The notes under the pieces: generated by a model
Told to the model about the DNA's origin: nothing
Database searches by the model: none
Seen by the model: the letters and a program-made list of their open reading frames with translations, nothing else
Source: Streptomyces sp. Isolate_45
GTDB taxonomy: Bacteria; Actinomycetota; Actinomycetes; Streptomycetales; Streptomycetaceae
NCBI RefSeq assembly: GCF_024721315.2
Contig: NZ_JANFAK020000096.1
Span: 1 to 33,806, forward strand
DNA length: 33,806 nt
Direction of reading: 5' to 3'
Shown here: positions 1 through 19,158 of the stretch, piece by piece
Layout: the number at the start of each line of letters is the position of its first letter
Numbering within the stretch: the first letter of the stretch is position 1
Made by a program: the position numbers and the translations under genes

Positions 1-11718
<11,718 letters not shown>

Positions 11719-12020
11719 TGTCCCTCACATTCGTCCGCCGGAGCACCCGGCCATTGCGTGGTGCGATGCAATCTAGGAAATGCCGCTGGAGCATCATTCG
11801 ATTAATGGGAACTTGGACGCTAACAACCCCCTGACGTGCAGGTCAACCGATTGTTCGGGCTTATCAAGGGGTCTTGAGGCTTTGGATATCCGGCAGATAG
11901 CCAGGGTATATGGCGGATTTGTAGACTGTTACTCGAATTCACATCCAATTTTGCTGGCAGAGAATGTCGGAGCCCTTTCCTCCGGGCTCTCCCGGGCATT
12001 CACCCGTTCTTGGAGCCGCC
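11719..12020. promoter_or_regulatory. Divergent control region between the NRPS and hmaS
   Basis: This 302-bp gap is visibly less GC-rich than its surroundings and contains no convincing gene. Besides the NRPS promoter it holds a possible rightward promoter for hmaS: TTGAGG (11874-11879), 18 bp, TAGCCA (11898-11903). An inverted repeat TCAAG-GGGT-CTTGA (11864-11877) overlaps that -35. The palindrome GGATATCC lies at 11884-11891. In S. coelicolor the same divergent region is a target of AbsA2; a similar role here is inference. Confidence 0.5.
11817..11846 (-). promoter_or_regulatory. Probable promoter of the NRPS gene
   Basis: Reading the minus strand, TTGACC (11846-11841) and TAGCGT (11822-11817) are separated by 18 bp, a good match to the Streptomyces housekeeping-type promoter. 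It would start transcription near 11810 and give a leader of roughly 90 nt before the GTG at 11718. Not tested experimentally; called from consensus only. Confidence 0.6.
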
Positions 12021-13106
12021 ATGCCGCCGAGTGCCATCGCCTACGCCGAGCTGTACGTTTCCGACGACCGGGAAGCCGCGGGCTTCCTCATCGACAGCCT
12101 CGGCTTCGCGCCGGTGGCCGTCGCCGGTCCGGCCACCGGGACGCGTGATCGCAGGTCCACCGTGCTGCGCCACGGCTCGGTCACCCTCGTCGTCACCCAG
12201 GCCCTGCGACCGGACGGCCCGGTCGCCGCGTACGTGGAGCTGCACGGCGACTCCATCGCGGACCTGGCCTTCACCTGCGCCGACGTGACGGAGACCTTCG
12301 ACCGGGCCGTGCTCGCCGGCGCGGCCGTCCACCACCGGCCCGAGCCCTCCCGGGTCCGCGGCCAGGGCGGCGAGTACGCCGTGGTCTCCGGCTTCGGGGA
12401 CCTCCGGCACACGCTGCTGCCCGCGTCCGGGGGCCTCGTCGGGCACCTGCCGCCCGACCGGGACTGGGCCCTGCTGCCCGCCGCCGACACCGCCGACACC
12501 GCCGGCTCCGGGGCCCGGCCCGTCCTCGACCACGTCGCCGTGTGCCTGGAGGCGGGCACCCTGCGCAGGACGGCCGCCTTCTACGAGGCCGCCTTCGGGA
12601 TGCCGTACTACTCGTCCGAGTACATCCAGGTCGGCGAGCAGGCGATGGACTCCATCGTGGTGCGCAACGCGGACGGCGGAGTGACCTTCACCCTCATCGA
12701 GCCCGACGACTCCCGGCTGCCCGGCCAGATAGACCGGTTCCTGGCCGCCCACAACGGCGCCGGAGTCCAGCACCTGGCCTTCCTCGTGGACGACATCGTC
12801 GACTCGGTCCGCACCCTGGGCGGGCAGGGCGTGGACTTCCTGAAGACCCCGGCCGCCTACTACGACCTGCTCGCCCGCCGGGTCGGCTTCCTCGCGGACC
12901 GGATCGCCGAACTGCGCGGCACGAGCGTCCTCGCGGACCGCGACGAGTGGGGCTACCTGCTGCAGATCTTCACCCGCTCGCCCTACCCGCGCGGCACGCT
13001 CTTCTACGAGTACATCCAGCGCAACGGCGCCCGCGGCTTCGGCAGTTCCAACATCAAGGCGCTGTACGAGGCAGTGGAGAGGGAGCGGGAAGTGGCCGGC
13101 CGATGA
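12021..13106 (+). CDS. hmaS: 4-hydroxymandelate synthase
   Basis: A 361-aa protein of the HPPD/HMS family, non-haem Fe(II) dioxygenases with two vicinal-oxygen-chelate halves. It should convert 4-hydroxyphenylpyruvate to 4-hydroxymandelate, the first step to 4-hydroxyphenylglycine (Hpg). Probable iron ligands are His171 (LDHVAV), His251 (VQHLAF) and Glu330 (LFYEYIQR). HMS rather than HPPD is chosen because the gene is coupled to hmo and hpgT beside an NRPS. The ATG at 12021 is preferred because GGAG precedes it by five bases and the family fold starts at IAYAELYV. An in-frame ATG at 11964 would add 19 residues but has a poor ribosome site. The stop overlaps the next ATG (ATGA). Confidence 0.92.
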   Translation: MPPSAIAYAELYVSDDREAAGFLIDSLGFAPVAVAGPATGTRDRRSTVLRHGSVTLVVTQALRPDGPVAAYVELHGDSIADLAFTCADVTETFDRAVLAGAAVHHRPEPSRVRGQGGEYAVVSGFGDLRHTLLPASGGLVGHLPPDRDWALLPAADTADTAGSGARPVLDHVAVCLEAGTLRRTAAFYEAAFGMPYYSSEYIQVGEQAMDSIVVRNADGGVTFTLIEPDDSRLPGQIDRFLAAHNGAGVQHLAFLVDDIVDSVRTLGGQGVDFLKTPAAYYDLLARRVGFLADRIAELRGTSVLADRDEWGYLLQIFTRSPYPRGTLFYEYIQRNGARGFGSSNIKALYEAVEREREVAGR

Positions 13107-14269
13107 CGGCCACGGCCCGCCCCCGCACCCCGCCCGGGCCCGCCGGGCCCGGGCGGGCGGCGTCCCGCCCCCGCCCCACGGCCCTGACCCCGGCCGACTT
13201 CGCCGAGCAGGCGCGCACCCAACTCCCGCCCGACGTATGGGATTTCATCGCGGGCGGGGCGGGCCGGGAACGCACCCTCGCCGCGAACCAGGCCGTCTTC
13301 GACGCCGTGCGCCTGCGCCCCAGGGCCCTGCCCGGCATCGAGGAACCGGACACCTCGGTGGAGGTGCTCGGCTCCCGCTGGGCCGTCCCCGTCGGGATCG
13401 CCCCCGTCGCCTACCACGGGCTCGCCCATCCGGACGGGGAGTGCGGCACCGCCGCCGCGGCCGGCCGGGTCGGAGTGCCGCTCGTCGTCAGCACGTTCGC
13501 CGGGCAGCTCCTGGAACGGGTCGCCGAGGCGGCCACCGCCCCGCTGTGGCTCCAGCTGTACTGGTTCCGCGAGCCCGGCCTCACCCTCGGCCTCGCCCGC
13601 CGCGCCGCCGCCGCGGGCTACCGGGCGCTCGTCCTCACCGTCGACACCCCCTTCACCGGCCGTCGGCTGCGGGACCTGCGCAACGGCTTCGAGGTGCCCG
13701 CCCACATCGGCCCGGTGAACCTGGCCGGTTCCGCCGCCGCGGGCGCGGCCACCCCGGGCGCGCACAGCCGGCTGGCCTTCGACCGCTCGCTGGACTGGGG
13801 CGCGGTGGCCCGGCTGCGGGACGAGAGCGGCCTGCCGGTCCTCGCGAAGGGCGTCCTCACCGCCTCCGACGCCGAAGCGGCCGTCGCCGCAGGCGTCGCC
13901 GGGATCATCGTCTCCAACCACGGCGGCCGCCAGCTCGACGGCGCGCCCGCCACCCTCGACGCGCTGCCCGAGGTGGTGGCCGCGGTCCGGGGCCGCTGCC
14001 CGGTGCTGCTGGACGGCGGCGTCCGCGGCGGGACCGACGTCCTGGCCGCCCTGGCCCTCGGCGCCCGCGCCGTGTTCGTCGGCCGCCCCGCGCTGTACGC
14101 GCTCGCCGCCGGCGGGACCGAGGGCGTCCACCGGATGCTCACCCTGCTGGCGGAGGAGTTCGCCGACACCATGGTCCTCACCGGCCACGCCACGACCGAC
14201 ACGATCAACGCGGCCACCGTCGTCCAGCCCGGACCCGGACGGCCCGCACCGGACAGGAGCCCCGGATGA
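13103..14269 (+). CDS. hmo: 4-hydroxymandelate oxidase (FMN-dependent)
   Basis: A 388-aa member of the glycolate oxidase/lactate dehydrogenase FMN family. It should oxidise 4-hydroxymandelate to 4-hydroxybenzoylformate, step two of Hpg synthesis. Visible hallmarks are WDFIAGGAG near the N-terminus, PVAYHG (101-106), QLYWF (151-155), Lys249 in LAKGV, the active-site SNHGGRQLDG (271-280, with His273 and Arg276) and the phosphate-binding DGGVRGG (304-310). A Pro/Ala/Arg-rich N-terminal extension of about 25 residues looks disordered. The start overlaps the hmaS stop by 4 bp and the end overlaps hpgT by 4 bp, so the three are translationally coupled. Confidence 0.92.
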   Translation: MTATARPRTPPGPAGPGRAASRPRPTALTPADFAEQARTQLPPDVWDFIAGGAGRERTLAANQAVFDAVRLRPRALPGIEEPDTSVEVLGSRWAVPVGIAPVAYHGLAHPDGECGTAAAAGRVGVPLVVSTFAGQLLERVAEAATAPLWLQLYWFREPGLTLGLARRAAAAGYRALVLTVDTPFTGRRLRDLRNGFEVPAHIGPVNLAGSAAAGAATPGAHSRLAFDRSLDWGAVARLRDESGLPVLAKGVLTASDAEAAVAAGVAGIIVSNHGGRQLDGAPATLDALPEVVAAVRGRCPVLLDGGVRGGTDVLAALALGARAVFVGRPALYALAAGGTEGVHRMLTLLAEEFADTMVLTGHATTDTINAATVVQPGPGRPAPDRSPG

Positions 14270-15621
14270 CGACCACCGCGGAGACCGCGGACCCCGGCCG
14301 GGTCCTCGACCCCGGCCCCGGCCGGGTCCTGAGCCGGACGGCACTGCACGCCAGCCTGTCCGATCCGACGCTCGACACCATGAACTTCCTCAACGAGGTC
14401 ACCTCCCGCTACCCGGACGCGATCTCCTTCGCCCCGGGCCGCCCGTACGAGGGCGACTTCGACGTCGCGCGGATCCCCGGCCTCATCGACACCTACCTCG
14501 ACCACCTGCGCGGCCTCGGCCACTCCGAGGACCGCATCCGCACCGCGCTCTACCAGTACGGGGAGACGGCGGGGCAGATCCGCGACCTGGTCGCCCGCAT
14601 GCTGGAGGTGGACGAGGACCTGATCGTGGACCCCGCCGCCGTCGTCGTCACCGTCGGCTGTCAGGAAGCCATCGTGCTGGCCCTGCGCACGCTGTTCCGG
14701 GACCCCCGCGACGTGCTCCTCGTCGACAGCCCCTGCTACGTCGGGATCACCGGCGCGGCCAGTCTGCTGGGGATACCGGTCGTCGCCGTGCCCGGCGGCG
14801 ACGACGGCGTCAGCCTGGAGGGACTCGACCGCGCCGTCCGGGAGATCGAGGCGGGCGGCCGCAGGGCCAGGGCCCTGTACGTGGTGCCCGACTGCTCCAA
14901 CCCCTCGGGCGTCAGCATGAGCCGAGCGAAGCGCACGGAGCTGCTCGACGCGGCGGCGCAGGCCGACCTCCTCATCCTGGAGGACAACCCGTACGGGGTG
15001 TTCAGCACGGTCCGCCACCCCACCCTGAAGTCCCTCGACGCCGACCGGCGGGTCCTCTACCTGGGCTCCTTCGCCAAGACCGCCTTCCCCGGCGCCCGCG
15101 TCGGGTTCGTGGTCGCCGACCAGCCGGTCGAGAGCGCCGACGGTGGTCCGCCGACGCTGCTGGCCGCCGAACTGGCCAAGGTCAAGAGCATGGTGACGGT
15201 GAACACCTCCAGCCTGAGCCAGGCCGCCGTCGCCGGCCTGCTGCTGCGCGGCGGGGGCGGGCTGCGGCGCGCCAACGAGGCCTCGGCCCGCCACTACCGG
15301 CGGACCATGGCCCTGCTGCGGGACACCCTGGCGGAGGAACTGCCGCCGGGCGCACCGGAGTCGGCGGGCGTCGGCTGGAACGACCCCCGCGGCGGGTTCT
15401 TCCTGACCCTCGACGTGCCGTTCCCGGCGGACGAGGCGGCGCTGCGCCGGTCGGCGCAGGAGTACGGGGTGATCTGGACCCCGATGCGCCACTTCCACCT
15501 CGACGCGGCCGGCGACCGCCGCATCCGGCTCTCGTGCAGCTACCTGACCACCGCCGAGGCGGTCGAGGGAGCCCGCCGGCTGGCCCGCTTCATCAGGGAC
15601 ACCGGGTCGCGGGCCGGCTGA
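14266..15621 (+). CDS. hpgT: 4-hydroxyphenylglycine aminotransferase (PLP)
   Basis: A 451-aa fold-type I aminotransferase of the class I/II group. It should transaminate 4-hydroxybenzoylformate to L-Hpg, classically with tyrosine as donor, which regenerates 4-hydroxyphenylpyruvate for HmaS. Visible PLP features are DCSNPSG (209-215), LEDNPYG (238-244, Asp240) and the Schiff-base lysine Lys271 in GSFAKTAFPGARVG. The C-terminal RLSCSY block carries the arginine expected to bind the substrate carboxylate. It is the last gene of the coupled hmaS-hmo-hpgT operon and converges on absA2. In CDA-type clusters an aminotransferase also finishes 3-methylglutamate; whether this enzyme does so cannot be told from sequence. 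Confidence 0.92.
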   Translation: MTTTAETADPGRVLDPGPGRVLSRTALHASLSDPTLDTMNFLNEVTSRYPDAISFAPGRPYEGDFDVARIPGLIDTYLDHLRGLGHSEDRIRTALYQYGETAGQIRDLVARMLEVDEDLIVDPAAVVVTVGCQEAIVLALRTLFRDPRDVLLVDSPCYVGITGAASLLGIPVVAVPGGDDGVSLEGLDRAVREIEAGGRRARALYVVPDCSNPSGVSMSRAKRTELLDAAAQADLLILEDNPYGVFSTVRHPTLKSLDADRRVLYLGSFAKTAFPGARVGFVVADQPVESADGGPPTLLAAELAKVKSMVTVNTSSLSQAAVAGLLLRGGGGLRRANEASARHYRRTMALLRDTLAEELPPGAPESAGVGWNDPRGGFFLTLDVPFPADEAALRRSAQEYGVIWTPMRHFHLDAAGDRRIRLSCSYLTTAEAVEGARRLARFIRDTGSRAG

Positions 15622-15645
15622 GACGGCAGGTGCGGGCCGGGCGTG

Positions 15646-15672
15646 CGGCGGCCCACCCCCCGGGGGCCGCCG
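15646..15672. terminator. Possible hairpin between convergent hpgT and absA2
   Basis: CGGCGGCCC (15646-15654) pairs with GGGCCGCCG (15664-15672) across a 9-nt loop. There is no T-run on either side. The 14-mer GGGCGTGCGGCGGC occurs twice in this short gap (from 15639 and near 15689). A shared terminator is plausible from position but the structure alone is weak in such GC-rich DNA. Confidence 0.35.
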
Positions 15673-15706
15673 GCGGCGGCCTGCCCCCGGGGCGTGCGGC
15701 GGCGGC

Positions 15707-16369
15707 CTACCCCGGGCCGCCGTCCGCCACCAGGCCCGCCTTGTAGGCGATGATCGCCGCCTGCACCCGGTTGCGCACCCCCAACTGGGCCAGGATCGCG
15801 CTCACGTACGTCTTGATGGTGCCCTCGACCAGGTGGAGGCGCTCGGCGATCTGCGCGTTGGACAGGCCCGCGCCCAACATCCCGAGGACCTCGCGTTCGC
15901 GCTGCGTCAGCAGGTCCGTGCGACCGCCGGGGTCCTCGCCGCGCTGGGCGGGCGCCCGGCGCAGGTCGGTCATCAGCCGGCGGGCGACGAGCGGGGACAG
16001 GCAGGAACCGCCGCCCGCCACCGCCCGCACCCCGGCGATCAGGTCCCGCGGGTCCGAGGCCTTCAGCAGGAACCCGGCCACCCCCGCGTCGAGCGCCCGC
16101 TCGATGTACTTGTCCTCCCCGAAGGTGGTCAGCATGATCACCCCGGTCTCCGGGTTGGTGCTGCGCAGCTCCCCGGCGGCGGTCAGGCCGTCCATCTCCG
16201 GCATCCGGATGTCGAGCAGGGCGACGTCGGGCCGGTGCTTGCGGGCCAGTTCGACGGCCTCGCGGCCGTCGGAGGCCTCGGCCACCACCTCGATGTCCGG
16301 GTCGGTGGTCAGGATGGAACGGACCCCCGCCCGGATGATCATTTCGTCGTCGGCGAGAAGTACGCGCAT
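15707..16369 (-). CDS. absA2: NarL/FixJ-type response regulator, AbsA2-like
   Basis: A 220-aa two-domain regulator. The receiver domain (1-120) has Asp7-Asp8, the phospho-acceptor Asp53 in LLDIRMPEMDG, Thr81/82 and Lys103. The LuxR-type HTH (about 152-208) has LTQREREVL and TIKTYVSAIL. I chose the ATG at 16369 because GAGGAG sits six bases upstream and the length matches the AbsA2 family. A GTG at 16396 overlapping the absA1 stop (GTGA) would add nine residues. In S. coelicolor phosphorylated AbsA2 represses CDA and other antibiotics and binds cluster promoters. The same role is inferred from position beside hpgT and pairing with the kinase. Confidence 0.9.
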   Translation of the reverse strand: MRVLLADDEMIIRAGVRSILTTDPDIEVVAEASDGREAVELARKHRPDVALLDIRMPEMDGLTAAGELRSTNPETGVIMLTTFGEDKYIERALDAGVAGFLLKASDPRDLIAGVRAVAGGGSCLSPLVARRLMTDLRRAPAQRGEDPGGRTDLLTQREREVLGMLGAGLSNAQIAERLHLVEGTIKTYVSAILAQLGVRNRVQAAIIAYKAGLVADGGPG

Positions 16370-16392
16370 CGTCCGCTCCTCGGGCTTCGTTG

Positions 16393-18075
16393 TCACAGAC
16401 TGTCCTTGGCCACCAGCAGATCATCCTTGAAGCACAACCGGTACATGCGGTTGGTGAGTTGGAGGACGTTCCCGCCCGTCCGGTAGTACTCGCAGGCCGC
16501 CCCCGCCGGCACCGGCGGTTCGGAGACGACCGGCGGAGGCTTGCTGATCCGGCGCTCGGGCAGCACCGCCGCCAGCTCCGCGCGCGGCTGGCCCGGCCTG
16601 ATCCGCGCGTAGTCCCCCGGGTCGAGCGAGGTGAGCGCGGACGTGAAGACGTAGAGCCCGGCCAGCAGGGCGACGAGGCCCGCGCCGAGCAGCACGGGGA
16701 TCCGCCCGGCCCGTCGCACGTCGCGCCGCAGCCGGGTCCGGGCCCGGCCGAGGGCCGCCCCCGAGTGGCTGCGGCCCGGCGGCGGCGCCTCCGGGTGCGG
16801 GTACGGCTCGGTGTCCTCGAACCCGCCGGCGCCCAGGGCCTCCCCGTCCGTCCCGTCGCCCCCGTCCGGGTCCGTCGCCGTCGCCGTCAACGGGGTGCGG
16901 GGCAGCCGCGCCAGTACCTCGAAGCCGCCCGATCCGGGGCCGGTCCGCAGCGAGCCCCCGGCCAGCCGGACCCGTTCGTCCAGCCCGATCAACCCGGAGC
17001 CACTGCCCACGGCGGGGGCTTCGGCCGGCTGGTCCGGCAGCTTGTTGAAGACCCACACGACGCTCTCGCGGGGGCGGTGGGTGACCCGTACGGTGATGGC
17101 CGCGCCCGGCGCGTGCTTCGTCGCGTTCGTCAGGGCCTCCTGCACCACCCGGTAGGCCGCCCGGTCGGCGAGCAGCGCGAGCGGCGGGGCGTCCTCGCCC
17201 TCCTCGACGAACCGCACCGCCATCCCGGACCGTTCGAAGCGGCGCACCAGCTCGGCGATCGACTCGTCGGAGGGGCTCAGCGGGGAGGGGCTGCCCTCGT
17301 CCCGGAGCAGTCCGATCACCTCGTGCAGTTGCTCGGCGGCCCGCGTGCACCGCTCGCGCAGTTGCGTGACCGTCGCCCGGTGCTCCTCGGGCACCCCCCG
17401 GGCCAGTTCGAGGGCCCCGGACAGCAGGGCCATGACGCTCAGTTCGTGGCCGAGAGAATCATGGATGTCCTCGGCGATCCGCGAGCGTTCCTTGAGCCGG
17501 GCCTGCTCGGCGATGTAGCGCTGCTTCCATTCCAGCCGCTCCGCGCGCTCCCATCCGGCGTGCATGAGGGCGGCGCGCCGGCTCCACCAGTAGCCGACCC
17601 ACCACGGCAGGACGGAGGTGGCGAAGCCCACCATCAGCAGGCTCAGCCAGTCCTTCATCTCCGCGAACCCGGCCGTCACGGCCAGCCCGGTGAGGGCCAC
17701 CGCGGCGAACACGGCGTGCGCCCGCGCGGGCGCGGTCAGCCTGCTCCCGGCGAGGAAACTGAGGACGAGGGCCGCCACGGCGGTCCACGCGCTGCTGCCC
17801 AGCCAGGGGTAGAGCCCGCACAGCGAGGCCGCGAGCAGCAGCGACAGCAGCGGCACGGTGCGTTCCACCGCGACCGCGGCGGTGATCATCAGCAGGGCCG
17901 CGAGCCAGGGCCCCGGGGCGGACGTGAGCCGGCCGGCCTCCAGCACCGCGGGCGCCAGGAGGACGGCGAGCAGCACCAGGGTGCCGCGCTCGCCGAAGGG
18001 GCGGGCTCCCGGACTCCCGGACACCCGCGCCACCAACCGCTCCGTACGCCGCCGAACGGCACGCCATCGCTGCAT
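16393..18075 (-). CDS. absA1: Sensor histidine kinase, AbsA1-like
   Basis: A 560-aa membrane kinase of the HisKA_3/NarX-like class. Hydrophobic segments between about residues 32 and 163 give four or more helices. The phospho-acceptor is His205 in EDIHDSLGHELS, close to His202 reported for AbsA1, followed by the N-box EALTNATKH and the G-box GSGLIGLDERV. After an acidic, Pro-rich linker comes a fifth membrane segment (about 459-482) and a C-terminal domain of about 78 residues, presumably outside the cell. This unusual topology is that of AbsA1. It should set the phosphorylation state of AbsA2. The ATG at 18075 has no good ribosome site and an in-frame TAG four codons upstream; an IS relic abuts it. 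Confidence 0.9.
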   Translation of the reverse strand: MQRWRAVRRRTERLVARVSGSPGARPFGERGTLVLLAVLLAPAVLEAGRLTSAPGPWLAALLMITAAVAVERTVPLLSLLLAASLCGLYPWLGSSAWTAVAALVLSFLAGSRLTAPARAHAVFAAVALTGLAVTAGFAEMKDWLSLLMVGFATSVLPWWVGYWWSRRAALMHAGWERAERLEWKQRYIAEQARLKERSRIAEDIHDSLGHELSVMALLSGALELARGVPEEHRATVTQLRERCTRAAEQLHEVIGLLRDEGSPSPLSPSDESIAELVRRFERSGMAVRFVEEGEDAPPLALLADRAAYRVVQEALTNATKHAPGAAITVRVTHRPRESVVWVFNKLPDQPAEAPAVGSGSGLIGLDERVRLAGGSLRTGPGSGGFEVLARLPRTPLTATATDPDGGDGTDGEALGAGGFEDTEPYPHPEAPPPGRSHSGAALGRARTRLRRDVRRAGRIPVLLGAGLVALLAGLYVFTSALTSLDPGDYARIRPGQPRAELAAVLPERRISKPPPVVSEPPVPAGAACEYYRTGGNVLQLTNRMYRLCFKDDLLVAKDSL

Positions 18076-18112
18076 GCCAGCAAGCTACCCGGACCAATCG
18101 CAGTGCATCGGG

Positions 18113-18328
18113 CTTCTGTTGCTCGATGTACTGACGGACGAGCGACGGCGGAGCCCCGCCCACCGACACGGTTTCGAAGTCGGCGCGGATGGCACGCATG
18201 ATCTCCGCAGCCCGCGTCGGGTGTGTGTCCGTGAAGACCTTGCGTCAGTACTTCGTCACGAAAACCAAGTGGGCGTGGAGGGCGGAAGTACAGCGCCGAC
18301 CAGGGCAAATGTTCTGATGGGCGGTCAT
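18113..18328 (-). pseudogene. IS200/IS605 Y1 transposase relic (tnpA)
   Basis: From the ATG at 18328 the frame reads RRCTSALHAHLVFVTKY, a standard N-terminus of these HUH transposases. Codon 28 is TGA (18247-18245) where the family has Arg (YRRKVF), probably one CGA-to-TGA change. The frame then continues KVFTDTHPTRAAEIMRAIRADFE and jumps directly to VGGAPPSLVRQYIEQQ, the usual C-terminus. The middle of the protein, with the metal-binding HxH and part of the catalytic region, is missing; the deletion kept the frame. The homology ends near 18113, about 37 bp before the absA1 start. Nonfunctional. Confidence 0.85.
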
Positions 18329-18353
18329 GAACCAGCTGGGTACGCTGATCGTC

Positions 18354-19018
18354 ATGCAGCTCGGGTACTCCTTCCGGATGTATCCGAACGGTCCTCAGCG
18401 CTCAGCGCTCAGCGCTCAGCGTTGGGCGGGGCGTTCGGGTGCTCGCGGGTGGTCTACGACGATGCGCTCCGCGCTCGTGAGGCCGCCCGTGCGGAAGGTG
18501 CACCGTTCCCGAGGACGGGGGACCTGTCGAAGCTGCTGATCACCCGGGTGAAGAGGACCGAGGAACGGGCCTGGCTCGGCGAGGTGTCCGCCGTCGTGCT
18601 CCAGCAGTCCCTGCGGGACCTGGATACTGCCCACCGGAACTTCTTCGACGGACTCAAGGGCAGGCGCCCTCGCATGGGCGCGCCCCGGTTCAAGAGCCGT
18701 AAGGACAATCGGCAGGCCGTTCGGTTCACCGCGAACGCCCGGTGGAGGGTCACGACCGGCCCCACCTCGCAGGTCTGCTCGCAGTGCGGCGTGAAGGACG
18801 GACCCAAGCCCCTCGATGTGCGCATCTGGCAGTGCCGGGCGTGCCATGCGTGGCTGGACCGGGACATCAATGCGGCGGTCAACGTCGCCAAGGCCGCAGG
18901 ACTTGCGGTATCAGCCTGCCGAGCGCGGGTAGGACCGGAACTTCTTCCGGCACAGCGCGAAGAAGCAGGAACCCACCGAGACGGTCAGCCGACGGTGGGA
19001 GGAATCCCCTGCCCGTAG
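18354..19018 (+). pseudogene. IS605 TnpB (RNA-guided nuclease family) relic
   Basis: The ATG at 18354 begins MQLGYSFRMYPNGPQRSAL, a TnpB N-terminus. The frame is then lost in a 7-bp tandem repeat and resumes as GGAFGCSRVVYDDALRAREAAR in another frame. It continues through KRTEERAWLGEVSAVVLQQ and RFKSRKDNRQAVRFTANARW. Near 18760 it jumps to TSQVCSQCGVKDGPKPLDVR, skipping roughly 200 residues that in intact TnpB include the first two RuvC catalytic acids. The CxxC...CxxC zinc finger and the final DRDINAAVN motif survive. It ends at TAG 19016-19018. Neither nuclease nor transposition function is expected. Confidence 0.88.
18394..18421 (+). repeat. Four tandem copies of CTCAGCG inside the tnpB relic
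   Basis: CTCAGCG is repeated four times without interruption. With only two copies the reading frame would run PQRSALGGAFGCSR, joining the TnpB N-terminus to the rest in frame. The two extra copies add 14 bp and cause the frameshift, pointing to slipped-strand expansion as the inactivating step. Confidence 0.95.
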
Positions 19019-19059
19019 TGAGGGGAGCGGAAGTCAAAAGAGGGTCGGCGTCGCCAAGA

Positions 19060-19072
19060 CCTGTCGAAAGTC
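19060..19072 (+). promoter_or_regulatory. Shared intergenic motif, copy D (upstream of the ABC operon)
   Basis: CCTGTCGAAAGTC is identical over 13 bp to the minus strand at 28684-28672. It lies 87 bp upstream of the ABC ATPase start and is followed by TCGAGTG, so TCGAAAG and TCGAGTG form two adjacent TCGA heptads. The left half of the 15-bp palindrome seen at 22031 is not conserved here. Candidate operator; the binding protein is unknown. Confidence 0.4.
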
Positions 19073-19158
19073 GAGTGCGTTCGTTGCCGATCGCCAGATG
19101 TCGGGGGCCCGCGGAATTCCTAGTGTCTGGGTATGCCCTCGGAAGGAGCCAGCAGGCG

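Larger units (their letters stand above)
18113..19018. mobile_element. Decayed IS605-type element (divergent tnpA and tnpB relics)
   Basis: Two divergent relics, a Y1-transposase gene on the minus strand and a TnpB gene on the plus strand, start 26 bp apart, the arrangement of IS605-group elements. Both are broken: tnpA has a stop codon and an internal deletion; tnpB has a frameshift and lacks its catalytic core. The element lies between absA1 and the ABC transporter. The exact left and right ends and any terminal hairpins could not be identified, so the limits given are those of recognisable coding relic. Confidence 0.85.

Noticed and set aside
18394..18421. CRISPR-like array
   Set aside because: It is a simple 7-bp tandem repeat without spacers.
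17858..19018. A single 386-codon gene covering the tnpB relic
   Set aside because: Its first half is noncoding and antisense absA1 sequence; TnpB homology starts at 18354 in another frame and is shifted at the 7-bp repeat.
18076..19158. Complete IS605 element with terminal hairpins and a functional guide RNA
   Set aside because: No clear left or right end was found and both genes are broken.
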